NCBI RefSeq assembly: GCF_030408675.1
Contig: NZ_CP047200.1
Coordinates: 62,001-126,000 of the forward strand
Direction: 5' to 3'
DNA from: Corynebacterium durum
Lineage (GTDB): Bacteria > Actinomycetota > Actinomycetes > Mycobacteriales > Mycobacteriaceae
DNA length: 64,000 nt
The translations under genes were made by a program, and so were the position numbers. Below the pieces are notes generated by a model that was given only the letters and a program-made list of their open reading frames with translations, made no database searches and was not told the DNA's origin. Positions 33,936 through 43,151 of this stretch are shown here, piece by piece (position 1 is the stretch's first letter; the number at the start of each line of letters is the position of its first letter).

Positions 33936-34523
33936 GTGGAGGTCATGCCGCATTCCCCACACTGTATTGCCTTCTACTGCGGATCTGCAAACGGGCATAA
34001 TCTGACTTACAAATCTGCTATCTCTGAAATTGTTGAACAATTAGCCGTGAGAAACATTTCCGTCGTTTATGGCGGCGGAAACATCGGTTTGATGGGTGTG
34101 CTTGGTGACGCCGCGACAGCACATGGGCTCCACATCACCGGCATCATCCCCCGCAGCCTCGTCGACCGTGAAATTGCTCATCCTGGCCTCACTGAGCTGG
34201 AAGTGGTGGACACCATGGCCCAGCGCAAAACCCGAATGGAGCAACTCGCCGACACCTACATAGCCCTTCCTGGTGGAGTGGGGACCCTGGAAGAACTCAG
34301 TGAAGTACTCACCCTCCAACAGCTGGGTGAGATTACCGGGCCGATTGTGCTCTACAACATTGACGGTTTCTGGACCCCCTTCGTGTACACCCTCCAGTGC
34401 ATGTGCGACGCGGGATTTATCAACCCAAAGTACATTGCTACCCTCATTGTGGTGGATAACCCTGATGATCTTTTCGCCGCGTTGGAACGGTGGCACGCGC
34501 CCGGTGGGAAATGGGGAGACTGA
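33936..34523 (+). CDS. LOG-family phosphoribohydrolase (cytokinin riboside monophosphate type)
   Basis: The 195-residue protein has the LOG signature ALPGGVGTLEELSEVLTLQQLG near residues 110-131 and an N-terminal IAFYCGSANGHN plus VVYGGGNIGLMGVLGDAA. Family members release free bases from nucleoside 5'-monophosphates, including N6-modified ones. The frame opens with GTG at 33936; ATG 33945 is also possible, but its GGAGG is only 2 nt away. TATATT at about 33920-33925 suggests a leaderless transcript beginning at 33934-33936. Confidence 0.9.
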   Translation: MEVMPHSPHCIAFYCGSANGHNLTYKSAISEIVEQLAVRNISVVYGGGNIGLMGVLGDAATAHGLHITGIIPRSLVDREIAHPGLTELEVVDTMAQRKTRMEQLADTYIALPGGVGTLEELSEVLTLQQLGEITGPIVLYNIDGFWTPFVYTLQCMCDAGFINPKYIATLIVVDNPDDLFAALERWHAPGGKWGD

Positions 34524-34640
34524 TATACACCGTTTTTCTGGCTGCTGTGCTGCGTGAGGGGTTCCGGCCGCTATTTCTACTGTGGTTTCCCTGAGCGTTT
34601 CCCATCGCGGCATCCTGTTACACGGGTAGCATGTCTCATT

Positions 34641-36260
34641 GTGACTGAACAGCGAACCCCCTCAAAGCTCGACCACGCCTGTGACACATACGTGCATAAC
34701 CTGGCGAAACTTTCACCTCTCTCCGCCACCGCCTGGGGCATCCACGGCCGTGACGGCGATATAGAAAACTTCTCACCTGAGTATTATGATTCCCTCGCCG
34801 TTGAAGCCCGTACCCTGCTCGCTACAGTGATGGAAGAGGAGGCTGCGGGCGACAACACCCTCGACGACGTGGACAAGGTTACCGCCGCAGTGCTGAAAGA
34901 CCGCCTAGGGGTGGAACTAGCCAAACACGAACGTGGCGAAAACTACCGCGACCTCAATAACATCGCCTCACCCATCCAATCCATCCGCGACACCCTCAAC
35001 CTCACTCCCAAACGACATATGCAAAGCCGCCTTGCAGCAGTGCCCGCAGCGCTAGAGGGGTACAAGGAATCCCTTACCCTCGCAGCATCCCAGGGAAACG
35101 TCGCGGCGATCCGCCAGATCAACGAAGTGATCACACAATGTATTGACCTGGCCAAAGACGGCTCGATGCTGGAGCGACTGGGTGTCGGCAGGCACGCGCA
35201 GGAAGTCCCACAAGCACGGGCCGCATTCGGGGAATTCGCGGACTGGCTGAAACAAGAACTCGCACCCCAAGCCCCCACCGACGATGCTGTGGGGCGGGAA
35301 CGCTACGAGTTGTTTTCCCACGAGTTCGTTGGTGCCCGCGTGGACCTTGATGAAGCCTACGACTGGGGACTAGAACGCCTGAAGGACATCACCGCCGAAC
35401 AGGAACGCATCGCTACCGAACTCTACGGCAGCGACGTCGGGGTGAAAGAAGCCATGGAACGCCTCAACAAAGAGGAGCGCTACCAACTCCACGGCACCGA
35501 CGCCCTCAAAGAATGGATGCAAGGCATCGCAGATAAAGCCATCAGTGATCTAAATGGCACGCACTTTGATATTCCCGAACCCGTCAGGACCATCGAATGC
35601 CTCATTGACCCCGCAGGAACTGGCGGCATTTTCTACACCCCGCCCACCGACGACTTCTCCCGGCCAGGACGAATGTGGTGGTCCGTTCCTGCAGGTGAAG
35701 AAGTATTTTACACCTGGCAGGAACTCACCACCGTCTACCACGAAGGCGCGCCGGGACACCACCTGCAGTTGGGGCTGGCGCTGACCGAGCGCGACAAGCT
35801 CAACCTGTGGCGTCGCGTGGCCTGCTGGAACTCCGGGCATGGTGAAGGGTGGGCTCTGTACGCCGAACAACTCATGGCCGAGCTGGGGTACCTGGAAGAC
35901 CCCGGTTTCCGCATGGGGCTTCTCGACGCCCAGCGTTTCCGTGCCGCCCGTGTCGCTCTTGACATCGGCGTGCACTTGGGCAAGAAAACCCCCGATGGAC
36001 AGGGTGTATGGGACGCCGACTATGCCGGTGAATTCCTGCGCTCGCACACCGCCATGGCCGACGCGAACCTACGTTTTGAACTAAACCGTTATCTCGGCTG
36101 GCCCGGGCAGGCGCCCTCGTATGCACTGGGGCAACGCCTCTGGCAAGAGTTGCGTTCCGATGCAACCGAGGCCGGGTTATCCGCTGTGGAATTCCACGCA
36201 AAGGCGTTGGCGCAGGGATCCATTCCCATGGAGATTCTCCGGGACGTCGTGATGGGATGA
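34641..36260 (+). CDS. DUF885-family metallopeptidase-like protein
   Basis: The 539-residue protein matches the DUF885 group of predicted zinc peptidases. The metal motif is HEGAPGHH (His367, Glu368, His373, His374 region) and a second conserved block reads NSGHGEGWALYAEQLMAELG, giving the third metal ligand Glu. No signal peptide is seen, so it is cytosolic. GTG 34641 is preceded by TAGCAT at 34627-34632, which fits a leaderless transcript. Substrates are unknown; related proteins have been proposed as peptidases. Confidence 0.85.
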   Translation: MTEQRTPSKLDHACDTYVHNLAKLSPLSATAWGIHGRDGDIENFSPEYYDSLAVEARTLLATVMEEEAAGDNTLDDVDKVTAAVLKDRLGVELAKHERGENYRDLNNIASPIQSIRDTLNLTPKRHMQSRLAAVPAALEGYKESLTLAASQGNVAAIRQINEVITQCIDLAKDGSMLERLGVGRHAQEVPQARAAFGEFADWLKQELAPQAPTDDAVGRERYELFSHEFVGARVDLDEAYDWGLERLKDITAEQERIATELYGSDVGVKEAMERLNKEERYQLHGTDALKEWMQGIADKAISDLNGTHFDIPEPVRTIECLIDPAGTGGIFYTPPTDDFSRPGRMWWSVPAGEEVFYTWQELTTVYHEGAPGHHLQLGLALTERDKLNLWRRVACWNSGHGEGWALYAEQLMAELGYLEDPGFRMGLLDAQRFRAARVALDIGVHLGKKTPDGQGVWDADYAGEFLRSHTAMADANLRFELNRYLGWPGQAPSYALGQRLWQELRSDATEAGLSAVEFHAKALAQGSIPMEILRDVVMG

Positions 36261-36302
36261 CCGCGCATGCCTCGTTAAAGCCGCTTCGGTAGGGTCGGGG
36301 GC

Positions 36303-37133
36303 ATGAAACGAACCATCATCCTCACCGGAGCCAGCGACGGCATCGGGGCCGCCGCAGCGAAACGGCTGGCCACGGACAATAACACGTTGATCCTGGTCGG
36401 CCGCAACCCAGAGAAAATACGCGCGGTGGCCGACCCTCTAGGTTGCACCTACCTCACCGCCGATTTCGGCGATCTAAGTCAGGTTCGTGACCTCGCGGCC
36501 CGCATCAAGGAGAAGGTGCCGCGTATCGACGTCCTGATTAACAACGCAGGCGGTATCTTCGGCGCTGTACGTGAAGAAACCGTGGACGGCTACGAGAAAA
36601 CCTTCCAAGTTAACCATCTCAGCCCATTCTTGTTGACAAACCTGCTGCTTGATGAGCTTGCGGAAGGTGAAGGGGTGGTGGTGAACACGGCGTCGTTAGG
36701 TGCAAAACTGTTCTCCGAGCTTGATATGGACGACCTCAACCTACAGCATCACTACTCCTCAACCCGAGCGTACGGAAACTCCAAACTTGCCAACATTCTT
36801 TTTGCCAAGGAACTCAGCGTGCGATTCGCTGACCGCGGCATTTTCGGGGTGTCATACCATCCCGGTTCCATTGGCTCAAACATCGGCACAGGCACCACGG
36901 GTCTTGCGGCGCGGTTCTACAGCAGCCGACTACTCAAGCCCTTCCTGCGTTCCACCAACTATGGAGCAGACCGCATGGTGTACCTGGTTAACGGACGATT
37001 GGGTGTTGATTTCATTCCCGGTGGCTACTACCAGAATGATCGCCCGGCCAAAAGCGCGCCGCTTGCTGCCGACCCCAATGCAGCCAGCGAACTGTGGGAA
37101 AAATCCGCAGAGATGGTAGGGGTGTTGGTTTAG
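36303..37133 (+). CDS. Short-chain dehydrogenase/reductase
   Basis: The 276-residue protein has the SDR cofactor motif TGASDGIGAAAA (residues 8-19), NNAGG, the catalytic Ser in VVVNTASLGAKL and the Y-x-x-x-K pair in RAYGNSKLAN. The pattern with a C-terminal FIPGGYYQNDRP stretch is like retinol-dehydrogenase/WW-domain oxidoreductase-type SDRs of actinobacteria. The substrate is unknown. It overlaps the convergent AraC-type regulator by 4 nt, which could control it. Confidence 0.88.
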   Translation: MKRTIILTGASDGIGAAAAKRLATDNNTLILVGRNPEKIRAVADPLGCTYLTADFGDLSQVRDLAARIKEKVPRIDVLINNAGGIFGAVREETVDGYEKTFQVNHLSPFLLTNLLLDELAEGEGVVVNTASLGAKLFSELDMDDLNLQHHYSSTRAYGNSKLANILFAKELSVRFADRGIFGVSYHPGSIGSNIGTGTTGLAARFYSSRLLKPFLRSTNYGADRMVYLVNGRLGVDFIPGGYYQNDRPAKSAPLAADPNAASELWEKSAEMVGVLV

Positions 37134-37897
37134 GCGCTGGTGCGTCGATAATCTCCCGGGTTGAAGCCCAGAACCTGCCGAAAATCCGCGTTGAGATGCG
37201 CATGGTCAGCGTAGCCCAGGTCCGCTGCTATCTGCGCGATGGTTGTGTGCGTGTCCTCACGTAGCCGCTGGGCTGCCTCCTGAAGGCGATACCTGCGGAT
37301 CATTGCCACCGGCGAAACCCCCACATACCTTTTGGCCAGGCGTTGCACACTCCGCACCGACACATGAAGCTGCTCCGCGACCTGCTCCACCCGCACGATA
37401 CCCCGGTCGCCAGCAATAATGTCCTCCATACGGTTAGCGAGCTGCCCGCCCTCATCAACGTCGGCGGCGCGTTCGCGCATCCATTGCGCATACGTATCGA
37501 CGGCCGCGTCAGCATCATGTGGCATGGACGATACAACGCTGCGGTGGAGTGCGGGGGCGTCGATACGCAACGTGGTGCCGCACGTCATGCCGGGGTGAAG
37601 TGCGCCAGTACCCGCAGGTCTGAGCAGCGCGCCTATTGCCCAGCCGCTACCACGAAGCGTGCGTGTGGATAGCTTCGTGGTGGGGCCGTGCAGAGCTATC
37701 ATTGATGGTTCAATGACCAGGTTTGTTGCGGGAAAAGGCAACACTTTTTGGGTTGAGACTTCACCTGGTGGGAGATTCCAGCGTGGTATCCAGAACCAGC
37801 GGATCATGTGCGTCAGATCAGCGGGGGCGGGGCGACGCTCAAAACGCGGTAGGTGATGCGGGTACAGAATTCCACGGCTATCGGAGAGGGCTGGCAT
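37130..37897 (-). CDS. AraC-family transcriptional regulator
   Basis: The 255-residue protein has a C-terminal AraC/XylS double helix-turn-helix (about 160-252): VEQVAEQLHVSVRSVQRLAKRYVGVSPVAMIRRYRL, then TTIAQIAADLGYADHAHLNADFRQVLGFNPGDYR. The N-terminal part (LTHMIRWFWIPRWNLPPGE) resembles the DUF6597-like sensor of this group. It lies between the convergent SDR gene and the divergent VOC gene, either of which could be a target. The ATG at 37897 lies 53 nt from the VOC start. Confidence 0.85.
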   Translation of the reverse strand: MPALSDSRGILYPHHLPRFERRPAPADLTHMIRWFWIPRWNLPPGEVSTQKVLPFPATNLVIEPSMIALHGPTTKLSTRTLRGSGWAIGALLRPAGTGALHPGMTCGTTLRIDAPALHRSVVSSMPHDADAAVDTYAQWMRERAADVDEGGQLANRMEDIIAGDRGIVRVEQVAEQLHVSVRSVQRLAKRYVGVSPVAMIRRYRLQEAAQRLREDTHTTIAQIAADLGYADHAHLNADFRQVLGFNPGDYRRTSA

Positions 37898-37950
37898 GGC
37901 TGTCGTGAATCTTCAAGAATAGGGGTCGAGCGTGCTCATACGGTTATTGT

Positions 37951-38445
37951 ATGGAAAAACACCATGGCGCGACAGGCGCGCATACCACCAACGGAATCCC
38001 GCACGGCTCAACCAGCCTGACACCATTTCTCACCATCCCACAGGCGAGGGAGGCCATTGCATTCTATGAATCAGTGTTCGGGGTTCGGATCGTGAGCATC
38101 GTTGAGGCAAACGGCACAGTGATGCATGCGGAACTGGACTTTGGGAAGGGAAAACTCCAGGTTGCCGACCCCAACCCCCAGTACCACACCGTGGCACCGC
38201 CTGCGGGCGAAGATTGCTGCTATTCTCTAGCGCTCTACTGCCCAGACGTGGACAATGTGGTCAACCGTGCTGTTGATCATGGTGCGACTATTCGCGAACC
38301 ATTGACAACCTTTGTCTCGGGTGACCGGTACGCTTCCATGTGCGACCCCTTCGGCGTTCGGTGGACCATCCTCACCAGAGTGGAAGACCTCGGCGAAGAA
38401 GAAAGCGCGCGCCGCGTTAACGAATGGGCGGCGGAACAAGGATAG
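37951..38445 (+). CDS. VOC-superfamily protein (PhnB-like glyoxalase fold)
   Basis: The 164-residue protein has one vicinal-oxygen-chelate domain: LTPFLTIPQAREAIAFYESVFGVRIV, VMHAELDFGKGKLQVAD and a C-terminal DRYASMCDPFGVRWTILT, the PhnB-type arrangement. The metal ligands are not fully conserved in my reading, so it may be a resistance-type or binding protein. The first 20 residues are a polar extension (HGATGAHTTNG). It diverges from the AraC-type regulator. Confidence 0.85.
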   Translation: MEKHHGATGAHTTNGIPHGSTSLTPFLTIPQAREAIAFYESVFGVRIVSIVEANGTVMHAELDFGKGKLQVADPNPQYHTVAPPAGEDCCYSLALYCPDVDNVVNRAVDHGATIREPLTTFVSGDRYASMCDPFGVRWTILTRVEDLGEEESARRVNEWAAEQG

Positions 38446-38447
38446 TT

Positions 38448-38582
38448 TTACAGTGTAGAGTGTAAAAATTTGCAGTGTGATTTACACTGTTGCAGTGTAA
38501 AAGTGCTGTTCGGGGGATTTTTGCACTCCACAGTGTAAAAAAGTTTGCAGTGTAGAGTGTAAATTTGTAGTCTTACAGTGTG
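38448..38582. repeat. Array of CAGTGTA-type operator repeats before the AlbA_2 regulator
   Basis: Within 135 bp the half-site CAGTGTA/G recurs six times (38451, 38473, 38493, 38531, 38548, 38576), often in inverted pairs. The best is TTTACACTG-TTG-CAGTGTAAA (38481-38501), with perfect 9-bp arms; TTTACAGTGTAGAGTGTAAA (38447-38466) and TTTGCAGTGTAGAGTGTAAA (38544-38563) are two near-identical units. The last half-site overlaps the GTG start of the downstream gene. Confidence 0.85.
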
Positions 38583-40106
38583 GGTTGGTCCAAGGAAGAG
38601 GTGCTCCAGGTCATTGAGCACCTGCGTAGCAACCGTGGCGATAACGCTACTGTTGAAGTGAAAAAGGCAGCTGGGGGATTGCCGATAAACCTGCCAGAAA
38701 CGCTGTGTGCTTTCGCCAACATGCCTGAAGGTGGAACGATCATCTTGGGTGTTGACGAGAAGGCGGACTTTGAACTGGTTGGCGTGCCCAATGCCGCAGA
38801 GATTGAAGCTGGGATTGTGAGCCAAGCGCGAAACCTTGTTCATCCGGCTCCCTGGGTGGACACAGAGACCGTGACCATTGACGATAAAAGCATTGTGGTG
38901 TGCTCGGTGGCCAATGTGTCTTTGATGCACAAGCCAGCACTGTACAAGGGGAAAGCGTACCTTCGCCAAGCTGATGGTGACTACGTGATGAACGACAGTG
39001 ATCTTCGCATGCTTGAAGTGGCGAAGCTTGGGGCAAACGAACGAACGCACTACGATGAGGCGCCAGTTCCAGGGACATCTGTGGCTGACCTCGATGAGGA
39101 TCTTCTACGAGAGTTTATTGTGAACTCCCGCAAGAGCAGTAGAAGGCTCGCGTGGGTACATGATGACACTGAACTTTTACGGCTGACAAGAATCATTACC
39201 AGTGATGGAGAGCTGACCCTTGCTGGTTTGTATGCGCTTGGCAACTATCCGCAAGGCCCGGAGCCAGGACTGCAGGTCACGGCTGCGGTGCGATTGCCTC
39301 GCGATGAATCACGGCAGCGAACACGTAATCTGACGCATTTCGATGGTCCATTACCAACGCTCCTACAGGATGCCATGGATTGGGTGGAACAAAATCTATC
39401 AACAGTGCGTGTTTACCTGGATAACGGGCACATGACTGATCTTGCTGAACTTCCGCTCAGCGCCATCCGTGAAATCATTGCCAACGCTCTTGTGCATCGA
39501 GACCTTGGCCCCAACACCCTGGGGGCTGGAAAGAGTGTTCAGATTCGGTTACTGCCCGATGCGTTGATTATCGATAGTCCCGGTGGCTTGCAGGGAGTAT
39601 CGATTCGCCAACTTGAAAGTGCAGATATTACGCCAGTGGCAGTAAATCCCCGGTTGTACTACATTGCACGCCAGCTACGTACCCCTGAGGGGTATCCCAT
39701 CATTGAAGGCGAAGGTAGCGGAATCCGTGAAGCTATAGAAAGCATGGACGACCGTAACCTGGGAAAACCCATTTTCACGGACAATGGGGTCCATTTCTCT
39801 GTGCGGCTTCTAAGGCATGGGAATGCTGTTATGGGGTTGGTGCCAGCTAGAGCTACAGAACCGCAACCAGTTATAGACGGCAACACAGAAACGGATGCTC
39901 AACTGGACAAATATGGTAAGAATGCCTCAGTTGTTTATCGGGTCATTGACCAGCGAGGAAGCATCAACCTGAACGACATAGTCGACGCTACGGCGCTGTC
40001 AAAAGGCCAAGTGCGGTATGCGCTGAAAGCCTTGTTGGACAATGGGCTGGTCACTATGGTTGGCACTCAAGGACGACGAGATACTGTCTACAAAGTTTCG
40101 CGTTGA
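38580..40106 (+). CDS. AlbA_2 (Schlafen-type) domain regulator with winged-helix C-terminus
   Basis: The 508-residue protein has an N-terminal Schlafen/AlbA_2 domain (about 15-135: ATVEVKKAAGGLPINLPETLCAFANMPEGGTIILGVDE), a central GHKL-ATPase-like region with PLSAIREIIANALVHRDL and GSGIREAIESM, and a C-terminal winged helix (about 440-505: INLNDIVDATALSKGQVRYALKALLDNGLV). Such proteins are annotated as putative ATP-dependent transcriptional regulators, and some Schlafen-like proteins are linked to phage defence or RNA cleavage. The GTG start lies within the last CAGTGTG unit, so no ribosome site exists and the transcript may be leaderless. Autoregulation via the repeats is the simplest model. 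Confidence 0.8.
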   Translation: MGWSKEEVLQVIEHLRSNRGDNATVEVKKAAGGLPINLPETLCAFANMPEGGTIILGVDEKADFELVGVPNAAEIEAGIVSQARNLVHPAPWVDTETVTIDDKSIVVCSVANVSLMHKPALYKGKAYLRQADGDYVMNDSDLRMLEVAKLGANERTHYDEAPVPGTSVADLDEDLLREFIVNSRKSSRRLAWVHDDTELLRLTRIITSDGELTLAGLYALGNYPQGPEPGLQVTAAVRLPRDESRQRTRNLTHFDGPLPTLLQDAMDWVEQNLSTVRVYLDNGHMTDLAELPLSAIREIIANALVHRDLGPNTLGAGKSVQIRLLPDALIIDSPGGLQGVSIRQLESADITPVAVNPRLYYIARQLRTPEGYPIIEGEGSGIREAIESMDDRNLGKPIFTDNGVHFSVRLLRHGNAVMGLVPARATEPQPVIDGNTETDAQLDKYGKNASVVYRVIDQRGSINLNDIVDATALSKGQVRYALKALLDNGLVTMVGTQGRRDTVYKVSR

Positions 40107-40110
40107 CGTG

Positions 40111-40851
40111 TCAGCTCATAAGCAGCCCACCATCCACCACATATGAACTGCCGGTTACGTAACTGGCATCATCGGACAGCAAGAACAATGCCACGGCGGC
40201 AGCTTCCTTGGCGTCTCCCACTCTCTTAAGCAACACGACGTCGGCAAGCTTCTCTTCAAATTGTGAACGAAGTTCATCAGGAAGTACGGAGCGCAAGTTG
40301 CTGGTAATCGGCCCCGGTACCAGGGTATTTACCCGAATATTGCGCGGTGCGAGTTCCGACGCCCAGCTGCGTGCCGCCGCGAGAATAGCGGCCTTGCTGG
40401 CGGAATACAGCGCAACTCCCGGCTGCCCCTCGTACACCGCGCTCGATGAGGTAACAAGTACCGACGCCCCGGTATTCAGGAAGGGAGAAAGCGCACCCAT
40501 CTGCAGCATCGGTGCCACCACATTCACCTGAAACATGTCCTCGATTGTTGCTTTATCTGTCTCCTCCAGCGGTGCGCCAACAGCATAAGCGGCATTCAGC
40601 CACAAACCGTCAAGCGAACCCACTTTCTCTACCACGGGGATGAGGCGTTCCAGTGTTTTCCCGTCCGACACGTTGTCTAACACGGCAATCGCATTATCAC
40701 CCAGCTCAGCAGCCGCAGCCTGAAGACGTTCTTCGGTACGGCCAGTGATAATGACCCGCGCACCTTCCTCAACGAGGCGTCGCGCCCCGGCCAAACCAAT
40801 TCCGCTGCTACTGCCAGTGATAAGGATGGTCTTATTCTCAAAACGTTGCAT
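40111..40851 (-). CDS. Short-chain dehydrogenase/reductase
   Basis: The 246-residue protein is a classical SDR: TGSSSGIGLAGARRL cofactor motif, a NAAYAVG block in place of NNAG, catalytic Ser in VLVTSSSAVY, and YSASK. The C-terminal SDDASYVTGSSYVVDGGLLMS is typical of the FabG-like group. GAGGGG lies 7 nt before ATG 40851. The frame is open to 40947, which is less likely. Divergent from a DUF2867 gene, whose family often sits next to SDR proteins. Confidence 0.88.
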   Translation of the reverse strand: MQRFENKTILITGSSSGIGLAGARRLVEEGARVIITGRTEERLQAAAAELGDNAIAVLDNVSDGKTLERLIPVVEKVGSLDGLWLNAAYAVGAPLEETDKATIEDMFQVNVVAPMLQMGALSPFLNTGASVLVTSSSAVYEGQPGVALYSASKAAILAAARSWASELAPRNIRVNTLVPGPITSNLRSVLPDELRSQFEEKLADVVLLKRVGDAKEAAAVALFLLSDDASYVTGSSYVVDGGLLMS

Positions 40852-40963
40852 GATTTTCCCCTCTGTCTCGCCTGTCGGAAACGCGTCCACCCTACATGTG
40901 TTTGTTGCGGAGTGTACACTGCGGCTATCGAGACGAAATGAGGACAAGGACGGAATTTCGACA

Positions 40964-41395
40964 ATGAAGCGCGCTGATATCCACTACGCGAATATTCCTC
41001 CCAGCTGGGATGCTGTGAAGTTTACAACTATGCTGCTTTCGGCAACTCCTAGATGGCTGCACATCCTCATGCACCTGCGAGACCGTGTAGTCTCAACAGT
41101 AGGTTTTGCGCCACAGCCAAAACCTAATCCCCCGAATCTTAGCGTTCAAGTCGGATCAGCTGCTGGCCCATTCACCTTTTACGAGGTTTCCCCTGAAGCG
41201 GTAATTGGTGGGAACAACGATAAGCACATCTCATATACCGTCAGGTTTGTCGTTGAATCGTCTCCTAGCAGTACGCATGGTGGAGTAGAGACGCAAGCAC
41301 GGTCCTATTCGACCTTGGGATCTGCGTATCTGACTGCTATATGGCCGTTTCATAAGCTTGTGGTGCATCGCCTTTTGCAAAACGTTCAGGTCTAG
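40964..41395 (+). CDS. DUF2867-like protein
   Basis: The 143-residue protein matches the DUF2867 pattern by eye: an initial YANIPPSWDAVKFTTMLL, a TPRWLHILMHLRDRVVSTVG helix, FTFYEVSPEAVIGGNNDKHISYTVRF, and the ending LTAIWPFHKLVVHRLLQNV. The domain is often fused to or neighbours NAD-dependent epimerase/SDR proteins, and an SDR gene lies divergently 113 bp away. AAGGA is 12 nt upstream of the ATG. Function is unknown. Confidence 0.75.
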   Translation: MKRADIHYANIPPSWDAVKFTTMLLSATPRWLHILMHLRDRVVSTVGFAPQPKPNPPNLSVQVGSAAGPFTFYEVSPEAVIGGNNDKHISYTVRFVVESSPSSTHGGVETQARSYSTLGSAYLTAIWPFHKLVVHRLLQNVQV

Positions 41396-41409
41396 GCTGT
41401 TGTAGTGGT

Positions 41410-41859
41410 ATGGATAATTTTCGTATTCCTCCCGCCGCTATTGCCCTCGGCGCTGCTATCGTGCAGCTATCGTTTGGTCGAAAAGCCAAAGGTACGTTGC
41501 TGTCACGGGGTGCGGCACTCAGTCTGGCCTCGGCATCCACACTCATGGGTGCCTCTGCAGTGGCCAAGTTCAGGGCTGAAACTACAACCGTGGACCCCAT
41601 GAATGTTTCCGCAGCGGCAACTGTTGTGCAGTCTGGTCCATTTCGCCTGACCAGAAACCCCATGTACGTCGGAACGGCTGGAATGCTGTTTGCACATGCT
41701 TTGTGGAGAAAATCGCTGCTTGCTGTTGTGCCCGCCATGATGTATATCGCCATGATTGATCGATTTCAGATTCCCGCAGAGGAAGCGGTGTTGAAAGAGA
41801 AGTTCGGGGCAACATATGAGGATTACGCTCGACGGGTACCCCGGTGGGTATTAAGGTAA
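41410..41859 (+). CDS. Isoprenylcysteine carboxyl methyltransferase-like membrane protein
   Basis: The 149-residue protein is a small membrane methyltransferase of the ICMT/PEMT type, with hydrophobic helices at about 8-20, 32-50, 80-98 and 105-120, and the SAM-binding C-terminal block GPFRLTRNPMYVG, EEAVLKEKFGATYEDYARRVPRWV. Bacterial members methylate isoprenoid or other lipid substrates, usually unknown. It begins 14 nt after DUF2867 and ends 5 nt before a convergent gene. Confidence 0.88.
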   Translation: MDNFRIPPAAIALGAAIVQLSFGRKAKGTLLSRGAALSLASASTLMGASAVAKFRAETTTVDPMNVSAAATVVQSGPFRLTRNPMYVGTAGMLFAHALWRKSLLAVVPAMMYIAMIDRFQIPAEEAVLKEKFGATYEDYARRVPRWVLR

Positions 41860-41864
41860 CCAGC

Positions 41865-43109
41865 TTAAATAGACCACAACGCCGATACTGGCAGGCCCCA
41901 TAATTTATCCGCGAAGCGGTACCCCTGTGGGGCTGTGCCAAGGACGAAACCGCCAAGGAATCGGTCTCCCAGTTTGTCTCGAAGATACGTGAGGCCGCGG
42001 AATTGATCGGCTTTGTACGTGGCTGAGGCTTTTACTTCAAAGGCATAAATCTCGCCGCTGGAGAGTTCCACGATCACATCCACTTCGATGCCATCGCGAT
42101 CCCGGTAGTGTGACAACGTATAGCGTTTGCTGCTCCATTCTTGTTGCTTCAGAAGTTCCTGCACAACGAATGCTTCCAGCACTCCACCCATGGCTTTTGA
42201 CGTGACACCAGAGATTTGTTCAGCTGTTAAACCTGCCATGTGCATCGCTAGACCGGAGTCGGAAATCATTGTTTTCTTCCTGCCTACCTCGCGCTTTGTT
42301 AAGTTAGGTGTCCACGGCGGAAGCTGGTCACAAAGATAGATGGAGTCGAGGGCATCCAGGTAGGTTTGGATGCTGCTTTGAGGGATGCCAGCTTGTTCCG
42401 ACAAGCGAGCTTTTACCAGCTCACCTGCCTGGTTAGCTGCAATTAGGGAAGCTAAGGTGGTGATTCGTTGGGTTTGGCTACCTCCAGAACGCACAGCAGC
42501 GTCTCGTTCCAAAACGCGTGAAAGGTACCCGTCGAACCAGCGGAATTGCAATGGCTCTGGTAATGCTGAAACGTCGGGAAAACCACCTGTTGCTAATGCG
42601 TGCGCGTAGTCATTTTTTGCCCATGACGAACTAAAGGAAAGAGGATTGAAATCAGCATCATGGATATTATGAATGAAGTCGTCAGTATGGCTGTGTAGTT
42701 CTCCTTGGCTAAATCCTCGCAATCGGAGGGTAACTGCTCGCCCGGCCAAGCTATCGGTATCGCCATAGAGTCTCAACAAATTAGCGGAACCGGTGAGAAG
42801 AAAACGCCCTGGTCGACGATTTTGATCAACGCTAGCCTTGACTGTGCGTAGTAGTTCGGGAAGAAGCTGTACCTCGTCAATGATGAGTGTCTGCGAGGCG
42901 TGGGAGTCTATAAAACCTACTGGGTCTGCAATGAGGGAGTCACGTACAGATACGTCATCGAGGGAGTAATACTGGGCACCGCGTTGCTTTCCTAAGATCT
43001 GCGCCAGAGTGCTCTTTCCTACTTGCCGAGCGCCTTGAATCACGGTGATGGGGAAGTGGCCAAGCAGTTGGTTTCCTAAGGATTCAGTGTTTCTGTGTAG
43101 AAGTTCCAT
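41865..43109 (-). CDS. AAA_14/DUF4143 ATP-binding protein
   Basis: The 414-residue protein has Walker A GARQVGKST near residues 25-33, Walker B TLIIDEVQLLPELLR and sensor motif FLLTGSANLL, followed by a C-terminal nuclease-like DUF4143 region (about 190-410: GIPQSSIQTYLDALDSIYLCDQLPPW and VDVIVELSSGEIYAFEVKAS, the latter shaped like a restriction-type E-x-K site). Such proteins are common, mobile and of unclear function, possibly stress or toxin-type elements. The ATG 43109 lies downstream of three 22-bp-spaced direct repeats, which probably regulate it. The codon usage is more AT-rich than in housekeeping neighbours. Confidence 0.85.
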   Translation of the reverse strand: MELLHRNTESLGNQLLGHFPITVIQGARQVGKSTLAQILGKQRGAQYYSLDDVSVRDSLIADPVGFIDSHASQTLIIDEVQLLPELLRTVKASVDQNRRPGRFLLTGSANLLRLYGDTDSLAGRAVTLRLRGFSQGELHSHTDDFIHNIHDADFNPLSFSSSWAKNDYAHALATGGFPDVSALPEPLQFRWFDGYLSRVLERDAAVRSGGSQTQRITTLASLIAANQAGELVKARLSEQAGIPQSSIQTYLDALDSIYLCDQLPPWTPNLTKREVGRKKTMISDSGLAMHMAGLTAEQISGVTSKAMGGVLEAFVVQELLKQQEWSSKRYTLSHYRDRDGIEVDVIVELSSGEIYAFEVKASATYKADQFRGLTYLRDKLGDRFLGGFVLGTAPQGYRFADKLWGLPVSALWSI

Positions 43110-43151
43110 GCCGCCCATCGTACATACCTTGACCTGCGGAACCTATGCTAT

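Noticed and set aside
38448..38582. CRISPR-like repeats
   Set aside because: Units are short, inverted and overlapping with no constant spacer; they look like operator half-sites, and no cas gene is near.
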